A DNA stretch of 64,000 nt from Seminavis robusta (lineage: Eukaryota > Bacillariophyta > Bacillariophyceae > Naviculales > Naviculaceae), in contig CAICTM010000217.1 in assembly GCA_903772945.1 (NCBI GenBank), positions 25,986-89,985 of the forward strand. Reading direction: 5' to 3'. This document shows positions 55,113-64,000 of this stretch, in pieces. The notes beneath the pieces are model-generated. The model did not search any database. It was not told the origin of the DNA and saw nothing but the letters and a program-made list of their open reading frames with translations. The translations under genes were made by a program, and so were the position numbers. Each line of letters opens with the position of its first letter. Position 1 is the first letter of the stretch.

Positions 55113-56384
55113 ATGTCTCCAGTGTATGGTCAAGTGGTGTGTGGTCCTCCTGGGAGTGGCAAGACAACGTACTGCAATGGTATGCAGCACTATCTAGAGA
55201 TTTTGGGACGCAATGCGGCGGTGATCAATTTGGATCCAGCGAATGAGATGGGTCAGTTTGTGCCGTCTTCTAGTACTGCTGGTAATACTGCTACAGAAGA
55301 GGAAGATGACGAGGATACTAACGACACTGGCAACAGCCAACTTCCTTACTCTGCCATTTTCGATGTCTGCGAAGAAGTTGTGAATCTGTCGGCCGTGATG
55401 GAACAGACGGGATTGGGTCCGAATGGTGGATTGATGTTTTGCATGGAGTACTTGGAAGAACACGTCGAAGAAATCATTGGCATGTTGCAGCAGCGCATTC
55501 AAGAGTACAAGTCAACGACACCGACCTATCTGATCATTGACTTGCCAGGTCAAGTGGAACTCTACACGCATTCCACGTGTGTCCAACACATCCTGCAGCG
55601 ACTCGTCAAGAGTTTGGATTTGCGCTTGACGGCTGTTCAACTGATTGACGCCCATTACTGTGCCGATCCACACAAATTCTTGTCGGCTGCCTTGCTGGGG
55701 ACCACTACCATGATTCGACTCGAATTGCCCACTGTCAATGTCCTTTCCAAAGTCGATTTGTTGTCGCAATTTGACCAAGATGGAGATTTGCCCTTTGGAC
55801 TCGAATTCTTTACCGAATGTCACGACTTGCAACGACTCGTGCCTTTTCTCGATGGCATGGGGACACTCGACACGGCCAACCAGTACGATGATCTAGATGA
55901 ATTCGATTTTGCCGACGATCCCGATTATCAAAAAGCTCGACAGAAAACACGCACGTCCAAGTTTCGACAAAAACGAGACAAATTGCAGCGTGCTCTAGCG
56001 GATGTCGTGGAGGATTTTGGATTGCTCGGATTCTTACCACTCGATATTACCCATGCCGAATCGGTGGGACGTGTATTGGCCAAAATTGACAAGTGCAATG
56101 GATACGTATTTAGTACCAGTTCCGCCACTAATAATACCAAGGAAGATCTCTTCCAATGTGCCATTGCCAATGACGACAACGACGCACATCATTTAGCCGA
56201 TATTCAGGAGCGGATACAGGAACAACGGGAGTGGTTGCAAGAACAAGATCAACTACGACAACAACTGAAACAGCAAGAAGAACTAGAACGAGAACAACAA
56301 CAAAATGAATCACAACCGCCCAACTTTCCTCCTGCTGCCAAGGTGGCATATGTACACCCGAAAAAGAACCAAAAGAAGAGCTAG
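55113..56384 (+). CDS. GPN2: GPN-loop GTPase 2
   Basis: 423 residues, one exon, ATG 55113. P-loop GPPGSGKTTYC starts at residue 10. The diagnostic Gly-Pro-Asn insertion is in GLGPNGGLMFCMEYL. The G3 motif is DLPGQVELYTH and the G4-like motif is VLSKVDLLSQF. Start (MSPVYGQVVCGPPGSGKT) and order match GPN2 rather than GPN1 or GPN3. An acidic Thr/Glu/Asp insertion (residues about 50-75) and a Gln/Glu-rich tail (about 360-415) are lineage-specific additions. GPN GTPases help assemble and import RNA polymerase II. Cytosolic; convergent with the BioD-like gene. Confidence 0.92.
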   Translation: MSPVYGQVVCGPPGSGKTTYCNGMQHYLEILGRNAAVINLDPANEMGQFVPSSSTAGNTATEEEDDEDTNDTGNSQLPYSAIFDVCEEVVNLSAVMEQTGLGPNGGLMFCMEYLEEHVEEIIGMLQQRIQEYKSTTPTYLIIDLPGQVELYTHSTCVQHILQRLVKSLDLRLTAVQLIDAHYCADPHKFLSAALLGTTTMIRLELPTVNVLSKVDLLSQFDQDGDLPFGLEFFTECHDLQRLVPFLDGMGTLDTANQYDDLDEFDFADDPDYQKARQKTRTSKFRQKRDKLQRALADVVEDFGLLGFLPLDITHAESVGRVLAKIDKCNGYVFSTSSATNNTKEDLFQCAIANDDNDAHHLADIQERIQEQREWLQEQDQLRQQLKQQEELEREQQQNESQPPNFPPAAKVAYVHPKKNQKKS

Positions 56385-56783
56385 CTATACTAATAATATG
56401 CGGTTGGCACGGTCGACTGCGCAGGGAACTCACAACAAACACATAAAATATGCAGAACATTACGATTATCGGTACTTGTACAAGTGGTTTTTGTTTTTAC
56501 TCGTACAGTACCTCTTACCGGTACATACTCGGTCGACGCAAAAACTCCACGGGGATACTTAGTTGGAAACAAAAATTGATAAAGCAATGCCATGCAGTGC
56601 AATGCAATGCAAATGCACACTACCTGTTGGCTGTTGTTCAATGCCATCTCCTCAGCCATCACATCGATTGATGGGCTGTTGGGAAATGACACGTCATTCG
56701 GTTTTTTGTAGCAAAACAAAAAACCCAGACCAAACTTCATGGTTGTTTGTGCATTTCATTCATTGCATTTACCGCTTTGCTCC
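56385..56783. other. Intergenic between convergent genes
   Basis: 399 bp without a gene; contains overlapping ATGC/TGCA runs (about 56588-56615). Confidence 0.45.
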
Positions 56784-58631
56784 TCACGCCGTACCGGCCG
56801 CTCCTGCTTGCGATGCCATGAATTCAATATCGTCTCGTGACAATGGTGGTTTCCTCTTTTTGTTCGTTGTTCCTTCTTCCTGATCTAATTTGGTTTTCAA
56901 TTTCGTTGGAAAGTGACTACTACGCACGTTGGGATCAAATGGAGTTCCTTGACCGCTGCCGAGACGGACTCGTTTGTTGCTTTTGTTGCTTTGATTGCCA
57001 CTGTCATTGTCGTTGGGTTGGCTCCTAGTGGTGGTTGTGGTAACAGTCACGGTGCAACCGTCCACATGGACCGTATCCACCGTTGTCTTGCTCGTTGTCG
57101 TCGTCGTCGTTGCTGCTGTTTGTTGTGTTTGTTGTTGAATTTGTTGGGCACTTTTTAGAATCCCTGCAATATTGACATGACTGCCAAAGACGTTGATGAA
57201 TTCGTCTACGGATTCGTCCATGGCATCGAATTTGGGTACAAATCCAAAGGCTTGTGGTGCGTGTTGTCGTTGTTCAAAATAGGCCGTGACGGCTGTTTTG
57301 CAATGCTCCAAGGAGTAGTAATCTTTGGGATCGGTCGATAATTTGTTGAAAATGCCTCCCATGACGGGAATGTTGGCGTGTTGGAAATAGGTGGCATTGA
57401 GATTGAAACTATCAACGGCCGCTCCAACGCCGCTGCCCCCCACAATCAAGACTCCCATGGGATGTCGACTTCCACCCGAGTTAGTGGAGATAGGATAACT
57501 GCACGCCTTGCAGACGGATGCATTGTCCGTGCCACAAATACTTCCCACGGCGGGAAATCCTACTCCATCAACCAATACGACCTTCTTGTTGCGTGCAATA
57601 TCATCGACGGCGGCGGCACACTGTTGGAGTAATGCTTGCGTGGAATCAGTTTCCCCCGCGAGAAAGGCGCGTGTGAATCCCTTGTAATAGACGAGTGGTC
57701 CCACGGCTCGTTGCGCAATGCCTTTGGTTTCACAAAAGGTTTGTACCAACTGTGTGGCTTCGCATTGTGTGGCCGGTTTGATATATGCCAATTGGGAGGG
57801 TTGGTAGTGAAAGGGAGCTTGGAGTAGACTTCCCAGCAATCCCAAACAGACACTGGATTTTCCCACGGACGATCGATCTCCTGCCACAAAGATGCGAATG
57901 GGTTGTTCTTGTTGTTGTTGGCTACTATTGGTTGGTACTGCTACTGCTACTGGATTGTGTGTTTGATTGTCCTCTTGTTGGATTCCTTGAATGGTTTCTT
58001 GAATGTTGGTTTGAAGAATGTTGGCCCATTTTTGTTGCACGTTTTCAGCCGCTTGTTTGTTTTGCTGCAGTTTCGGATTTCGTTGGAGTACGGAATACCA
58101 CAGCAACTGGGAAGGAGGAATTTGAGTCAAGTATTTAACTCTGGCATGTTCTCGGTCCGGCGTATGAATGGCAACGGCCAAGACGGGCAACTGATCCGGT
58201 GGAATGGGTAAGTCTTGCAGAGAATGAGCTCCAGCGAACGAGTCATCTCCCACACAGCAAGCATACGTGTCATCCGATCGATCCACTTGCAGTGCTCCAA
58301 TCACGTTCCAGTACTCATCACTACTTGTAGAAGTACTGGTATTACTGGAAGCACGGGAAAAAAGCCCCTCCAGCAGTGAAAAGCGGTCGACTTGACCGTG
58401 CTTGGGCAAACAGGCTTTGGTGTTCCAAGAGCCATGAACGTAGATGAGTGCCACCACCGTTGGATCTTCCTTTTGAGCTCCCACCAAGTGACGCAAGTCA
58501 CAAATCTCTTCCATCGTAAACGAAGTGATCGAACGCCGAGGTCGACGAATCATCGCATCTGTAGGTTCGCCCTTCTTGCGTTTCTTATTTGAGCTAGTAC
58601 TGGTAGAGCTAGAACTCGTACCAACAGCCAT
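56784..58631 (-). CDS. Protein with BioD-like (dethiobiotin synthetase-fold) P-loop domain and disordered tail
   Basis: 615 residues, single exon from ATG 58631. A basic Ser-rich N-terminus with a nuclear-localisation-like KKRKK precedes an unrecognised domain (about 40-200). The ATPase domain starts near residue 247 with IRIFVAGDRSSVGKSSVCLG, and continues with YIKPATQCEATQLVQTFC, VVLVDGVGFPAVGSICG, VLIVGGSGVGAAVDSFN and ANIPVMGGIFNK, the order seen in dethiobiotin synthetase/cobyric-acid-synthase-like AAA_26 domains. The biotin-pathway context is lacking, and residues about 500-600 are Thr/Gln/Asn-rich and disordered with KKRKPP near the end. Enzymatic role uncertain; not simply BioD. Confidence 0.6.
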   Translation of the reverse strand: MAVGTSSSSTSTSSNKKRKKGEPTDAMIRRPRRSITSFTMEEICDLRHLVGAQKEDPTVVALIYVHGSWNTKACLPKHGQVDRFSLLEGLFSRASSNTSTSTSSDEYWNVIGALQVDRSDDTYACCVGDDSFAGAHSLQDLPIPPDQLPVLAVAIHTPDREHARVKYLTQIPPSQLLWYSVLQRNPKLQQNKQAAENVQQKWANILQTNIQETIQGIQQEDNQTHNPVAVAVPTNSSQQQQEQPIRIFVAGDRSSVGKSSVCLGLLGSLLQAPFHYQPSQLAYIKPATQCEATQLVQTFCETKGIAQRAVGPLVYYKGFTRAFLAGETDSTQALLQQCAAAVDDIARNKKVVLVDGVGFPAVGSICGTDNASVCKACSYPISTNSGGSRHPMGVLIVGGSGVGAAVDSFNLNATYFQHANIPVMGGIFNKLSTDPKDYYSLEHCKTAVTAYFEQRQHAPQAFGFVPKFDAMDESVDEFINVFGSHVNIAGILKSAQQIQQQTQQTAATTTTTTSKTTVDTVHVDGCTVTVTTTTTRSQPNDNDSGNQSNKSNKRVRLGSGQGTPFDPNVRSSHFPTKLKTKLDQEEGTTNKKRKPPLSRDDIEFMASQAGAAGTA

Positions 58632-59240
58632 CTTGTCTTGCTAGCTAGCTAGAGTGCTTAGCTAGAGGAAGGGAAATGAAGGAGATTGCTATCTTGATGT
58701 GTGCTTTGGAAGCAATAGTCCTGTCCCGATCTTTTTGTGGTGTCAAAGGTGAATGAGAATGGCAGTTGACGTTCTTTATTAAACCAGCCGAGCGGTAATA
58801 GACCAGTCCCATCTCCATTGAAAAGCTTGAAGGCGTGGAGGCACGAGCCATGGCGCCAGCACCATACCGGTACCAGTACAACAAATGCAACAAACCTTCC
58901 TCTCTTTCAAGTTACACTTACTACCTGGTAGCTAGAGCCAGCTAGAATAGAATTTTTTTCAGGAAGCAACCAATGCAATGCAGCCAACTTGAAGAGAGAT
59001 TTTTGCGCTTTGGCTGGATACGGTAGCTAGTACAGTACTAGAGAAACGAACTCACATGCATCATTTTTTAATAAAAATAAATAAATATTTGTATTACTGG
59101 TAAAATTAGAGACACAGCAAAAGCGAGCTTGCTTTAGCTCCAGGACTCTAGCTTTCTCAAGTCTGGCTTCTTCCAACGCGTCTACATCATCACAGATCTG
59201 GTTGTCTCCGCCAACATTGTCTGGTGCTCGCGTTCCAGTA
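58632..59240. other. Intergenic; carries one copy of a duplicated upstream segment
   Basis: No gene is called. Blocks here (AGCCGAGCGGTAATAGACCAG at about 58787, GAAAAGCTTGAAGGCGTGG at about 58819, CTGGCTTCTTCCAACGCGTC at about 59163) resemble blocks at 60.97-61.66 kb. A-rich stretch at 59065-59095. Confidence 0.5.
58680..59200. repeat. Diverged segmental duplicate, copy A
   Basis: Copy A of a segment repeated in the same order and orientation at about 60930-61690. Matching blocks include GAGCGGTAA with CCAG (58791 and 60971), AAAGCTTGA plus a GGCGGTGGAGG-like stretch with GGCCATGG (58821-58856 and 61027-61062), and TTTCTxxxGTCxGGCTTCTTCC with ACGCGT (59151-59180 and 61632-61661). Each copy lies just upstream of a minus-strand gene. 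Confidence 0.55.
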
Positions 59241-60726
59241 TCACTCATTGCTGGCGACGCCGGTGGTAGCTGGTACCTTTTTGCGAGCAACGACGTAGTA
59301 GCCTCGTTCGCCACTATTTCGTTGCTTCCATCCGTGGATAGTCTTTTCACCTTCGCAATTGTTAAAGATGATGTCAAAGTCAGCCAAGAAAAGATCAAAG
59401 AATCGTTGGGTCAATCGAATGGGATGGAATACATTCCTCCCCAATACCTTGTCGCCTGCCTCGGGATACGAAAAGTACCGATCATGAAAGATGAGGAGAC
59501 CACCAGGTTTCAAACTTTTGTGAATTCCGTGCAAGAAATCTACCGCGTTTTGGACGTGTTCAATGACATTGGATACCATGACGGTGTCAAACTGAAGGTT
59601 CGTCGCCATGGCCGTTTCTTTGTGTTTGGTTGGTTGGTTGGTTGGTTTCGTTCCGCGAGCACAATACATACAAGAGACAGGAATGGATCAACTACAACAA
59701 GAAAGAAAAGCACAGTGATTCAGTAGAAAAAAACTCACCTCCCAGACTAGACTTGACAAAGACTGGGAAATCATGGAAATTGGAAGTATCAGGATGCTTG
59801 GAAAGTTTTCCAGTTTTGTACGCGCAGCTGGCAACACTTTCAATGTAAAAGTCCGCTCCCGGCTCCAACACTGTGTAGCTCTTGACCTTGACATCTGGTC
59901 GAAGACTCAACAATCCGCGGATCTGCGTCCATGGTCCGGTACCAAACTCCACGACATGACCGAGGTCTCGTGGGACGCACTTGTATTGGGCATATCCTTG
60001 AAAGTGATCGTTGTATCGATCATTGTTTCCGCGGGAAATCTTGGCCCATAGATTGTTTTCGGCTTCTTGTGCCTTTTTCCATAGCGCGTGTGGGACAATG
60101 GCCGACCCATAGGCCACATTGGAGTAGCACAGATAGGCACAGTAGCTCAAGCCTGTTCCCAACGAGGCGTGTTCTGCCAGTCCTTCGTGGCAAAACTCCA
60201 CCCCACCGAGATTAGTGGCATTGACATTCAACGTGTTGACCTCATCACGCAGATTGGGACAATCGGCGGTATACCAGGGATTGGCAATGAGCATTTTGTC
60301 CTCACAAGTGGGCCCTTCGTATCCCGGATGGCACATGCAGGTGCCAAAGAAGCAGGTGGCATGATTGGAGCATCTACCATCGCATGTGTAGCAGTTGTTG
60401 GTTCCATTGTTTGTCAAAGAGGAGAGCGGAACGGGACCATTGGACACGCGGCACTGTCCTCCCGTTGGTTCGGTGCAGATGGGACGGGCAATGTTGGCTT
60501 GGCTGAATTGTGGAGGCGAGGGCTCGTAGATGAGATCCGTGAGCAAGAGACTGGTGGAGGATTTCAGACGAGTACCCAATGAAGCATCGAACGGACTTTT
60601 GATGGATCTGTAGGCAATCAGAGATAATCCAAGGAGAATCAGAGATACCATCCGCCATGTACTTCGCGCATCGGAAGCATTGGAGCCCCCGATGCCTCTT
60701 TTGGAACGTTGGATCGACTTGAGCAT
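59241..60726 (-). CDS. Membrane-anchored protein with EGF-like domain and class I SAM-dependent methyltransferase domain
   Basis: Exons 60726-59739 and 59617-59241; 454 residues. The intron (GTGAGT donor, CACAAAG acceptor, phase 1) contains a (GGTT)n run and T-tracts. A type II signal anchor is near residue 25-45 (MVSLILLGLSLIAY). An EGF-like module follows at about 110-142 (CYTCDGRCSNHATCFFG, then CMCHPGYEGPTCED). The methyltransferase has motif I HVVEFGTGPWTQIRG (about 262), an acidic strand end YTVLEPGADFY, the post-motif FDTVMVSNVIEHVQNAVDF, and LKPGGLLIFHDRYF. Topology puts the catalytic domain in the ER/Golgi lumen or outside the cell, so glycan or small-molecule methylation is inferred. 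Confidence 0.78.
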
Positions 60727-62280
60727 CTTTGATGGAAGAATAAGATGGTTTGGTTCTCTCGATCTCCTTCTTGATTGACTTCACCCGCGAGCATAAAGTA
60801 GGAGCAGGTGTGCGTCTAGAGGAATGTACCGCGGATCGGACTCGACTCGCACCTCTCAAGGAAGGTGGTGGTCTACTAGTACAGTACAGTCTACTCGTTC
60901 GCTCTTGTGCCGGTACCGGTACCGTCGTGCCGTCGTGTGGTTAGTTGAGTGCTTGATAAACAAGCCCGCAGAGCGGTAAACTGCCAGAGCAAACTTGAAG
61001 GCGGGAGCACAACATGCTAAAGAGGGAAAGCTTGATGTGGCGGTGGAGGCCTGGGCCATGGTGCGAGTACCATGGCAATGACAGGCAAAAGTAGCCGGGT
61101 TGATCACCCCGTACCTGGACTAAACACCGTCCAAATTGAGCCATGGATGCTGCTAAACAAACGAACTATGTATTGTACATCATGCATGAGAATTAGACTC
61201 CACTCATTAGATAAATAAGTACCTATTGTATTTTTATAAATTACTAGTAAATTTGAGACGCAAAAGCGTTCGCTCAACCCTTGCAGCGTCCGACAATTCG
61301 ATTTTTTGACCCTTGTCTTTCTTCACCAGTTCCTCTGAACAATGCCACACCAGCATCCATGCCGTGAATTTTGTCCCACTCGAATGCAAATTGTTGAGCT
61401 CAATCCTCTTTCATTCCAACAATCAAAGCAGTGATATTAATAGCAATCAATCCAGCCTTCCTCCAGCTCGTCAATGTCATCCTCCAGCTCATTAGCCCTC
61501 TCTCCGAATTGAAGTAGCACCAAATCCGGGCTTGCTTCCTTGTCCGCGATGGCTCTAGCTTTCTCGCGTAGGGCCTCTTCCAACATCTTGAAGTTGCCAC
61601 CGTTGGCAAGTGCTCCAAAATGGAGTCGAGATTTCTTGCGTCCGGCTTCTTCCGACGCGTTTTCCCCGTCACGGACCCAGACTTGGTGATGGCTTTGGAT
61701 CATGCAGATTTAGATGAATGACTAGATAGAGTAAAAGATCAAAAGGTTATGAATAATGGTAATCAAGTAGACCATTAGGAACATAGCCTCTAGCTAGACC
61801 TTGCCACCTTGACTTCGGTTCCCGACAATTCACAAGCAGCCAAATTGAGGTTGCCAAAGTGAAACTTTCCACGGGATGTATCCGAAATCTTGGTTTTCCC
61901 TTTCTTGAAATTACCGCCAGTTGTGCTTCTTCAATGTTGGGTTCTTTGGTGGTTCTATCATCCTTCGTGAAAGCTCTGGCTGGCTGCCGAAACAAAAGCA
62001 AGCCCGTAGGGCTATGATATTTCATTGGGCAGCGCATACGCCAAATCAAAATAAATCGAAATAACTGCCGAATTCGGAAAGGTGACCTCCAAATCCACAG
62101 ATACGGCGAACCGCAGGAAATGTTTATAGTAAAAAAGTGGAGCTGCGGTTCGCAGGATGAATGGATTTGGAATTCGCGTAGGGCCAATCAAAACGCTCGA
62201 GTAAGCCGAGCTCTCGGATTCGATTCCAGCCTGGCCTTTTCGAATAACAAAAGGATTCGATCCGATCGAGGCGAGCTATC
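60727..62280. other. Intergenic; carries the second copy of the duplicated upstream segment
   Basis: No confident gene. The minus ORF at 61437-61703 (88 residues, Glu/Ala-rich helix with ALREKARAIADKEASPDLVL) might be a relic or small exon, but it lacks context. The ORF at 61747-62187 contains a hairpin (GAACCGCAG at about 62108 with CTGCGGTTC at about 62143) and is probably not coding. Confidence 0.45.
60930..61690. repeat. Diverged segmental duplicate, copy B
   Basis: Second copy of the segment described at 58680-59200, upstream of the methyltransferase gene. Similar blocks are at about 60971, 61027-61062 and 61632-61661; the middle is longer than in copy A. By eye the matching blocks are roughly 70-85 percent identical. 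Confidence 0.55.
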
Positions 62281-62289
62281 ACCGCTACT

Positions 62290-62424
62290 AGCTAGTAGCT
62301 ACCAACAGACCGATCTCGACAACCAAGAAGGTTAACAAGCATCCTGAGGGTAGCCTACAAGTTAATACCATTGTATGCCTGTTAGCCTTCTTGTTTGTGG
62401 TGGTGGGTCTGTTGGTAGCTAGTA
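62290..62424. repeat. Foldback element with about 50-bp arms
   Basis: The left arm (AGTAGCTACCAACAGACC at about 62295, AAGAAGGTTAACAAGCA at 62325-62341) and right arm (TGCCTGTTAGCCTTCTT at 62376-62392, GGTCTGTTGGTAGCTAGTA at about 62406) are imperfect reverse complements around a loop of about 34 bp. MITE-like; no ORF. Confidence 0.75.
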
Positions 62425-62635
62425 GCTTCGATCGAACGCTGCGCCCACCTTCCCAGACAGGGAATGAAGAGATTCTACAGAACGGAGAGTATGAGTTAAC
62501 AGGGAGCCGACCATAAGGGAGACTGACGGACAGGATCCGGGAGAGCCACTCATCAAGGATGAGGTGGTGGACCGAAGTGTGGGTGCACAGGTGGTGTGCC
62601 ATGTGGTGTTGATGACTAGCTAGAAGGACTACTAA

Positions 62636-62689
62636 TCGGGCGGCTACAAATCAGGTTCACTTTTCTGAACCAAAGTTGCAGCCGCCCGA
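62636..62689. repeat. Near-perfect 54-bp hairpin
   Basis: The outer stem TCGGGCGGCTACAA pairs with TTGCAGCCGCCCGA (one mismatch). The inner stem GGTTCA pairs with TGAACC around a CTTTTC loop. Short asymmetric bulges (ATCA, AAAG) lie between the stems. Confidence 0.85.
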
Positions 62690-62799
62690 CACCAATTTTC
62701 CTTTTTGACTGGGGTAATTAGTGTGAGCGTCCGCAACCTGAAAATGTATCTGCTGCCCGACAGTGACCGCCTCCCTCGCCAAACTTACTCTGAAGAAAA

Positions 62800-64000
62800 G
62801 TAAGCATGGACTTAGAGTTTGATGACGCAGCGGCGGGTCACACAGTTGACTTCCTTAGGGTCCGGTGTCGGAGATGGCGGCTTTTTGCACACCGGCCGAG
62901 TGGTGTGCAAGGAGATGTTTGGTCGAGCCCGATTCGTCATGAAAGGTACGTCTATGTTTGTTTCAGTGACGTGGTATCGAGTGTAACCGAGCCGGCACCG
63001 AGGAGCTACTCGGTCCAACCAGGTGTGGTACTCCTTTGAAGGGGTCTTAGACGCAATGACAAATACTTTGAAGAATCGCTAGTACCGCCTTGTCCCCCAC
63101 GAAACGCCGCTCTTCAAGCCAAAGAGCGAGCTGAGGACGAAGCCGCGCTCCATAAGGACCCGCCGAACGCTCTCCCGGATCACGGTGGAAACCGTGAACA
63201 TGGGATCGCCTGACGCCAAACGAGCTTTTTCGAGTGGAAGCACCAAGGGACGTGGAGGGTCGATCTCCTTCGAAGCCGAAGAAGCCCCCGCGCTCGCCGG
63301 GACCTTCTCGAGCGATACCGGCGGATCTTTCAGCACACCCATCCCGGTCACAGAAGATCCCGCCCGCAAGACACCCCCGAAGGCTCGCTGAACGAGGCAG
63401 AGAGAGCCCGAAGATCTCGGAGCTGGCCGCCCAGGAACGAGCTAAGGAGGAAGTCGCCCAAGAGGAAAAGCGGCTCGCGCAGCAAACTATGAGCAAGAAC
63501 GAGCCCCTGAGATGGCCGTCCAGAAGCTCCTACTTGAACACGAGGCAGCCGGAGCCCAACGAGCGAAGGCCGCTGAGGCCGCCAAATACAACCAGGAAGC
63601 AGAGGTTCAGCACGGTTGAACAAGCCCTGGCCGCACAAGCTCGCAGGAAGGACTCCGAGATAGCACCCGGGGACAGGCGAGGTACGGTCCGCCGACACCA
63701 GCTTCTCCCCTGGAGTACCATCCAGTCCAACCAGCCGCTTTTTGTACGGGTATGTGAACGGGGTAAATGGAGCATACGGAGTGGTCAACGAGCAGCGCAA
63801 GATGCAGCCATTCGCAGCGATAGATTCTTGCCTGTGCCCGCAGAACGGCTGCCGAAGCCTGGGAGTGGGTGAGTGCCGAACTCGCCCATACAGCTGACAA
63901 CGCCCCGGCCCCCGACGAGTCCGGCGATGGGAAGTCCCTGAGCCCGCAAATAGTCGAGTGGTACGCAACCCAGCCGGCCCACCACCATGCTCGCCGGAAA
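62800..64000. pseudogene. GC-richer block of broken coding fragments, possible retroelement gag relic
   Basis: The composition is clearly GC-richer than the rest of the window, and both strands stay open in long overlapping frames. On the plus strand, acidic or helical pieces appear in changing frames: ALQAKERAEDEAALHKDPP (about 63110), ISELAAQERAKEEVAQEEKR (about 63415), RAPEMAVQKLLLEHEAA (about 63505) and YGYVNGVNGAYGVVNE (about 63748). A coiled-coil rich region followed by a Gly/Tyr/Asn/Val stretch would suit a gag-like protein of a copia-type element, but no zinc knuckle, protease or RT is visible before the window ends. Direction and identity are tentative. Confidence 0.35.

Noticed and set aside
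61437-61703. Small Glu/Ala-rich minus ORF as a gene
   Set aside because: Only 88 residues, part of the duplicated segment whose other copy does not keep the frame.
1-64000. tRNA, rRNA, CRISPR arrays, riboswitches, bacterial operons
   Set aside because: None seen by eye; gene structure is eukaryotic. A tRNA scan was not possible, so a missed tRNA gene cannot be excluded.

Overview
The window looks like nuclear DNA of a diatom, probably a pennate one. The genes are eukaryotic, with short GT-AG introns (about 50-110 bp), signal peptides, and families typical of diatom genomes: a class C GPCR with a 7TM_3 domain, a FUSC/ALMT-like membrane protein, receptor-type class III cyclases, and 'CPW[DN]' 27-residue repeat proteins. 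Intergenic DNA is rich in short palindromes (TACCGGTA, ACTAGT, GCTAGC). No sequence search was run, so the assignment to diatoms is an inference.

Layout. 0-16 kb: N-terminal part of an OSCA/TMEM63 channel (-, cut by the window edge), GPCR (+), FUSC/ALMT-like protein (-), small secreted protein (-), pepsin-type aspartic protease with a 13-nt first exon (+), a small protein (-), a decayed repeat-protein fragment, DENR (-) and a divergent SET-domain protein (+). 16-24 kb: a doubtful ORF pair, an intact 27-residue-repeat protein (-), a 102-105 bp minisatellite, a large foldback element, and a group II truncated haemoglobin (+). 24.3-34.8 kb: one very large secreted mosaic gene that I model as 23 exons and about 1805 residues, with three kringle domains and cysteine-rich GCC2/GCC3-like modules. 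Its second intron holds an antisense, decayed R2-like non-LTR retroelement.

35-46 kb: a broken paralogue of the repeat protein (-), an RluA-type pseudouridine synthase (+), a single EF-hand protein (+), a glycosyltransferase-like protein (-), and a four-exon GT60-type GlcNAc-transferase (+). 46-53 kb: two paralogous membrane class III cyclases arranged tail to tail, with identical intron positions. 55-61 kb: GPN-loop GTPase 2 (+), a protein with a BioD-like P-loop domain and a disordered tail (-), and a membrane-anchored EGF-like/methyltransferase protein (-). The upstream regions of the last two share a diverged duplicated segment. 61-64 kb: foldback and hairpin sequences, then a GC-richer block of broken coding fragments, probably from a retroelement.

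There is no operon logic. Genes are monocistronic, and convergent pairs are common (EF-hand/glycosyltransferase, the two cyclases, GPN2/BioD-like). Exon models were built by hand by requiring GT-AG sites, phase continuity and domain continuity; they have no transcript support.
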